Source: Alteromonadaceae bacterium
Lineage (GTDB): Bacteria; Pseudomonadota; Gammaproteobacteria; Enterobacterales; Alteromonadaceae
Direction: 5' to 3'
Length of the DNA stretch: 32,488 bases
Assembly: GCA_013216005.1 (NCBI GenBank)
Contig: JABSOJ010000017.1
Location: 1-32,488, forward strand
Under the pieces are notes generated by a model, which saw only the letters and a program-made list of their open reading frames with translations, was not told where the DNA came from and ran no database searches. Positions 29,202 to 32,488 of the stretch are shown piece by piece; the first letter of the stretch is position 1; every line of letters begins with the position of its first letter. Position numbers and translations under genes: made by a program.

Positions 29202-29233
29202 AGGAAAGGGGTCGTGAAGCCGACACCTTTCCT
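29202..29233. other. Strong hairpin right after the 29040-29195 sORF
   Basis: AGGAAAGGGGTCG-TGAAGC-CGACACCTTTCCT: 13-bp stem with one mismatch; no T-tract. Confidence 0.6.
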
Positions 29234-29380
29234 GGAATAAGTAAATTAACGGACAATAAACACCATTATTCATATGGAATCGGATCAGTAAACCAATATT
29301 GGCGTGATAAGTTGTAAGGCGATTTTGTGCTCCCAAGTGAGATAGTAAGCTCTCACATTATGTCAAATGCCATTAGTAAG

Positions 29381-29410
29381 TTGACATTTTTCCTTTATAC
29401 GAACTTTATA
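29381..29410 (+). promoter_or_regulatory. Possible sigma70-type promoter facing rightward, antisense to the AlpA-like gene
   Basis: TTGACA (29381-29386), 18-nt spacer, TTTATA (29405-29410). Confidence 0.3.
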
Positions 29411-29415
29411 GTTAC

Positions 29416-29454
29416 CTCGACTATCCATGAAATAATTGTTAGTTAATAGTCGAG
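29416..29454. other. Inverted repeat CTCGACTAT / ATAGTCGAG beside the AlpA-like gene 3' end
   Basis: 9-bp perfect arms at 29416-29424 and 29446-29454 with a 21-nt loop. Confidence 0.5.
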
Positions 29455-29463
29455 ATAATCATA

Positions 29464-29637
29464 TTACCTAGAACAACTTTCAATAAATGAATAAATTTCA
29501 TTTTCTTTATATTTGTTTGAGCCCCCACCAATCGCCACTGGTTTCGGAAAATTAGCGTTATTTTTTCTCCAATTAAAAATTGTTCTATCACTTACACCAA
29601 AAATTTCACAAATTTGTTTCGTTGATAATAATTTCAT
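29464..29637 (-). CDS. AlpA-family helix-turn-helix regulator/excisionase-like protein (57 aa, absent from the ORF track)
   Basis: MKLLSTKQICEIFGVSDRTIFNWRKNNANFPKPVAIGGGSNKYKENEIYSFIESCSR: AlpA/MerR-type HTH with FPKPVAIGG..KY.E.EI signature. Confidence 0.8.
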   Translation of the reverse strand: MKLLSTKQICEIFGVSDRTIFNWRKNNANFPKPVAIGGGSNKYKENEIYSFIESCSR

Positions 29638-29638
29638 T

Positions 29639-29806
29639 TTAATAACTCTCTTTGTTGATTATCGATGATGGCGTTGAACTACGACCATTCATTCTTTGCA
29701 TATCAATAGCAGCCGGAGCATGGTTAATTGCAACATCAACATGTTTACTTAGATCTAATTTCATGTATGTACTGGCTGCATCACCTGCAATTTTTTTATT
29801 ACTAAT
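29639..29806 (-). pseudogene. Short ORF/gene remnant; C-terminus reminiscent of a tyrosine recombinase tail
   Basis: ISNKKIAGDAASTYMKLDLSKHVDVAINHAPAAIDMQRMNGRSSTPSSIINKESY, ending 1 nt before the alpA-like ATG. STYMKLDLSKHVDVAINH resembles the Y-x-H/K-L-D tail of phage integrases; no catalytic RHR residues are present. Confidence 0.3.
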
Positions 29807-29817
29807 TCACTAAATCA

Positions 29818-30255
29818 TTATGCTGCTTCCTTAATTATTTTAATTCTTCGGTTTAAATCAATTTTGCCTTTTTTATTAAAAGTCCATTTACCGGAGGCTG
29901 ATTCATAATTGAATATTCCCCATCGACCGAAAAAAATACCGTTATCAAATTCAATTTTGCAATCAACGGTGATCCAGTGAAAATTTTCATCATCAGATGT
30001 TATTCCATCGGGGGACAAACATACTTCTGTTTCAAAAATATCACCTTCATATATTTCCAGACCGTTTATATCTTCAATTCCGATGAATTGGCCTAGCGTG
30101 TTTTGATCTACTTCTATTGGCTCTCCATTTTCTAAAATGATACTTGGTGGGTTGCAGTGAGATTTTAGATAGCTACCAAAGACCCAATCCCCCATTTTTA
30201 TATTTGAATGCATGTCGTTAATCGAAGCTTTAGCCCTAAATTTAATTTTTCTCAT
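29818..30255 (-). CDS. YopX family phage-type protein
   Basis: MRKIKFRAKAS...LGQFIGIEDINGLEIYEGDIFE matches the YopX QYTGLKDKNGKEIYEGDI signature; AGGAAG SD upstream of ATG 30255. Confidence 0.8.
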   Translation of the reverse strand: MRKIKFRAKASINDMHSNIKMGDWVFGSYLKSHCNPPSIILENGEPIEVDQNTLGQFIGIEDINGLEIYEGDIFETEVCLSPDGITSDDENFHWITVDCKIEFDNGIFFGRWGIFNYESASGKWTFNKKGKIDLNRRIKIIKEAA

Positions 30256-30317
30256 GATCTTGCTTCCTAAATTATTAATAAAAAATATGGACACTAATTT
30301 ATCAACTCATCTTTGCG

Positions 30318-30563
30318 TCAAGTTTTCGGTAATGAGGGCCATTGAGCGCCATGTCTAAGAATATTAACCATTGATTGCTTAGGGTTACTGTGATCCCAAA
30401 CACCCCAATAACGTTTTGGCATTGGATTTTTATGCCGACAAGATTTTGAACCTAAATCTAACGCTTGAACAAAAGCGAAAGTTTGTCCTTGAGTCAGGCT
30501 GAAATTAAGTAAACATTTTTGATGATTCTCATCAAAACAAACATTATTAACTTCTACTAACAT
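30318..30563 (-). CDS. Hypothetical protein, 81 aa, accessory
   Basis: Intact ORF with plausible SD (GGGAG), co-oriented with the YopX gene; no family recognised. Confidence 0.5.
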   Translation of the reverse strand: MLVEVNNVCFDENHQKCLLNFSLTQGQTFAFVQALDLGSKSCRHKNPMPKRYWGVWDHSNPKQSMVNILRHGAQWPSLPKT

Positions 30564-30796
30564 GAGTACACTCCCGTTAGGTGGCGGCTTTTTCCAGAGA
30601 ATTTAAAAGCTGCCTTGGTTGGAATTTTTTAAAATTTATTCGTTATGATTGATTAAAAAATTTTAAATTATTTGCTTTAAAAGGCATTAATTAACCACTA
30701 GCGTTTCTAATTTATATATTTGTATTAAAACTTGCTTGTACTACTTTGTGTTACTAACTATTTTGTTCTATATTTTATAGACAAAAACAATCAAAC

Positions 30797-30866
30797 TAGT
30801 AATATATTACTAAATAGCTTATTATGAGGTTTTGCATTTGTCAAATTTTCTAGTAAAACATTACTA
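30797..30866. promoter_or_regulatory. Pair of operator-like palindromes TAGTAA-N4-TTACTA upstream of the three-gene operon
   Basis: TAGTAATATATTACTA (30797-30812, perfect) and TAGTAAAACATTACTA (30851-30866); identical half-sites, 54 bp apart. Confidence 0.6.
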
Positions 30867-30940
30867 AAAAGTACTTGGTGATTAATTTTTTTTGAGTAAT
30901 GTAAGTAACCTTTTTCGATAATAAGTCTTGAGGGAATAGC

Positions 30941-31165
30941 ATGAAAATAGAACCAAATGACTTAGCATTTATTAATAATGCTATCACTGAACAAAGCGAT
31001 AAAATTTCTGAAAAAGATAAGACGGACACTGTCGTTAAAACAGCTATCGATACAGTAATAATATCTAACAAAGCTAAGGAAGCTTATGCAAAGGAACATA
31101 TGTCTTACGGAGATGGGGGGACTGTTACAATCGGTGGCGGTGGCGGTGGCGTAATTCCGCCTTAA
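30941..31165 (+). CDS. Small protein (74 aa) with charged leader-like region and Gly-rich C-terminus; unknown function
   Basis: MKIEPNDLAFINNAITEQSDKISEKDKTDTVVKTAIDTVIISNKAKEAYAKEHMSYGDGGTVTIGGGGGGVIPP; SD GAGGGA; first gene of a co-oriented trio. Confidence 0.65.
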   Translation: MKIEPNDLAFINNAITEQSDKISEKDKTDTVVKTAIDTVIISNKAKEAYAKEHMSYGDGGTVTIGGGGGGVIPP

Positions 31166-31185
31166 CAATTAGGGGATATTCAACA

Positions 31186-31737
31186 ATGGGGTTGAACCAT
31201 TTTTTCCACAATGTAGATTTAATTGTTAATTTTTTTGAGGTGGTTGTACTGATTATTATAATCTCTATGAGTACGATCAAATTTAAAAGCTTATTTTTTG
31301 GTGGTGTTATTACTGGTAGTGAAAGAAGTAATAACTTTGAAATATCCTATTTCTTAACGGCGCTTGTTGTTACTGTTTTCCATTTTGTTGGTTCTTCTAT
31401 ATCTCAGTTTGTGTTGCATTCAGGTTTAGAAAAAATGGAAAAACGTCAAATATTCTACTTCATGATGTTTTTTATGGAGTTTGTCGGCATTGTAACTTTA
31501 ATATCCCTGCATAAATTAATAGCCTGTAATTTCAGTCGTATTACGTTTTATGTATGCTTGTTATCGGTTGTTATGGCATTGCTGCAAATGCTTGAATTTG
31601 TATCGAGAGGCATTTACGACCTGGATGTTTTTACTTCTTTTTATAGGTATTCGGTTGTGCTAGTTAATTTAAGTACGCTTACTTTAATATCTGCTTATCC
31701 ATTGTTTGTATTTTATAAAAAAGCTGTGAAATATTAA
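31186..31737 (+). CDS. Multi-pass membrane protein of unknown function (183 aa)
   Basis: Several hydrophobic segments (VVVLIIIISMS, YFLTALVVTVFHFVG, IFYFMMFFMEFVGIVTLI, ITFYVCLLSVVMALLQML, VVLVNLSTLTLISAYPLFVF); SD AGGGG; 20 bp after the previous gene. Confidence 0.7.
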   Translation: MGLNHFFHNVDLIVNFFEVVVLIIIISMSTIKFKSLFFGGVITGSERSNNFEISYFLTALVVTVFHFVGSSISQFVLHSGLEKMEKRQIFYFMMFFMEFVGIVTLISLHKLIACNFSRITFYVCLLSVVMALLQMLEFVSRGIYDLDVFTSFYRYSVVLVNLSTLTLISAYPLFVFYKKAVKY

Positions 31738-31758
31738 CAAGTACTAAAGGTAATAATT

Positions 31759-32097
31759 ATGGATAAGGAATTTATTCTACTAACATTTATAATTTTAGGC
31801 GTGATCATAATGATTTTATCGTGCCTGCATATTAAGGAAAATTTAGATATAAAGATCAAACCTACTGAAAGTACCGTGATCAATTTTGGTGCTCATAAAA
31901 ATATTACTTATGAAGAAAACTTTTTTACTTCAAAGATGCTTTACAATTTAGCAATAGACAGGGTATCTGTTGATTATCATTATGATTTAAAAGAAGCCGT
32001 TACAGAATACAGGCGAATTGATGAAGATTTACTTCGTATTGGGCAGCAGCTTAAAGAGTCTTTGTTGGTGCGGGATAATAGTCAGTATTCTGAGTGA
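31759..32097 (+). CDS. Single-pass membrane-anchored protein of unknown function (112 aa)
   Basis: N-terminal TM FILLTFIILGVIIMILSCLHI followed by a polar domain; SD AAAGGT; 21 bp after the previous gene. Confidence 0.65.
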   Translation: MDKEFILLTFIILGVIIMILSCLHIKENLDIKIKPTESTVINFGAHKNITYEENFFTSKMLYNLAIDRVSVDYHYDLKEAVTEYRRIDEDLLRIGQQLKESLLVRDNSQYSE

Positions 32098-32437
32098 GTA
32101 TTTATCGTTTGGTTAAAATTAACAGTTAATCTTTTATATTATTGAATAACGGAGATATTTTAATTGGTTAGTTCACTGTGCCGACATAAATTAATTTGTG
32201 TAAAGTTGGTTTAGAGATTATATTTTAAGGGTTGTGGTAGATATCAACGATAGCATTGAAGGGCTAAAACGTTGCCACTCAACTAAAATTCACCACTGTA
32301 ACAATAAATGGTGACAAAACAAAAATGTCACGCATTTTGGTTCCTCTATTAAAAGCGTGTTATATGCTTTATGAAGCGTTGTAGCCAAACTTTATAGACA
32401 GTAACTTGTTCTTATACCTAGGAAATCCCTCTTGGAG

Positions 32438-32458
32438 CCCTTTGTTTTAAAGGGTTTT
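32438..32458 (+). terminator. Intrinsic terminator
   Basis: CCCTTT-GTTTT-AAAGGG-TTTT. Confidence 0.65.
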
Positions 32459-32488
32459 GATATTAATAATTAATTAGCAAGTGGTATT

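Noticed and set aside
28984-29256. 90-aa minus-strand ORF, Pro/Cys-rich
   Set aside because: Antisense to the more plausible 29040-29195 frame; low-complexity Pro/Ala/Cys composition looks like a shadow of the GC-richer patch.
30850-31168. Minus-strand ORFs opposite the 30941 small peptide gene
   Set aside because: Antisense to the better supported operon gene with SD; no domain evidence.
32230-32320. Possible 26-aa ORF (GTGGTAGATATC...AAATGGTGA) and an integron attC-like look
   Set aside because: Too short, no SD, and the RYYYAAC/GTTRRRY core sites expected of attC are not properly arranged.
1-32488. CRISPR arrays, rRNA or tRNA genes
   Set aside because: No regularly spaced identical repeats and no cloverleaf or rRNA-like stretches were recognised on reading; a tRNAscan/Infernal run would be decisive.

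Overview
The window is about 32.5 kb of AT-rich gammaproteobacterial chromosome, with a Colwellia/Thalassotalea-like flavour (inferred from gene order and protein character only). Roughly 0.8-28.9 kb is core genome: rpsT, murJ, ribF-ileS-lspA-fkpB-ispH, a minor-pilin/type IV pilus cluster (pilV-pilW-pilX-pilY1-pilE-tapY2-like, then two opposing fimT/gspH-like genes), radA, a large PilZ-domain protein, serB, an ahpA/ytjB-like gene, a tatD-family gene, argS and prfC. The left edge carries an IS1595/ISXO2-like transposase remnant that looks frameshifted. The right edge (about 29.0-32.5 kb) is accessory: an AlpA-like HTH sORF missed by the ORF track, a possible integrase tail, a YopX-family phage protein, and a three-gene operon of unknown function (glycine-tailed small peptide plus two membrane proteins) preceded by a pair of matching TAGTAA-N4-TTACTA operator-like sites. 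Other notable points: a 158-bp MITE with an 8-bp target duplication abutting tatD; a 157-bp element with 19-bp perfect inverted ends upstream of murJ (MITE or invertible segment); a one-base lesion that separates a FimT-like pilin from its prepilin signal; and several degenerate 12-17 bp intergenic tandem repeats. No tRNA, rRNA or CRISPR array was recognised.
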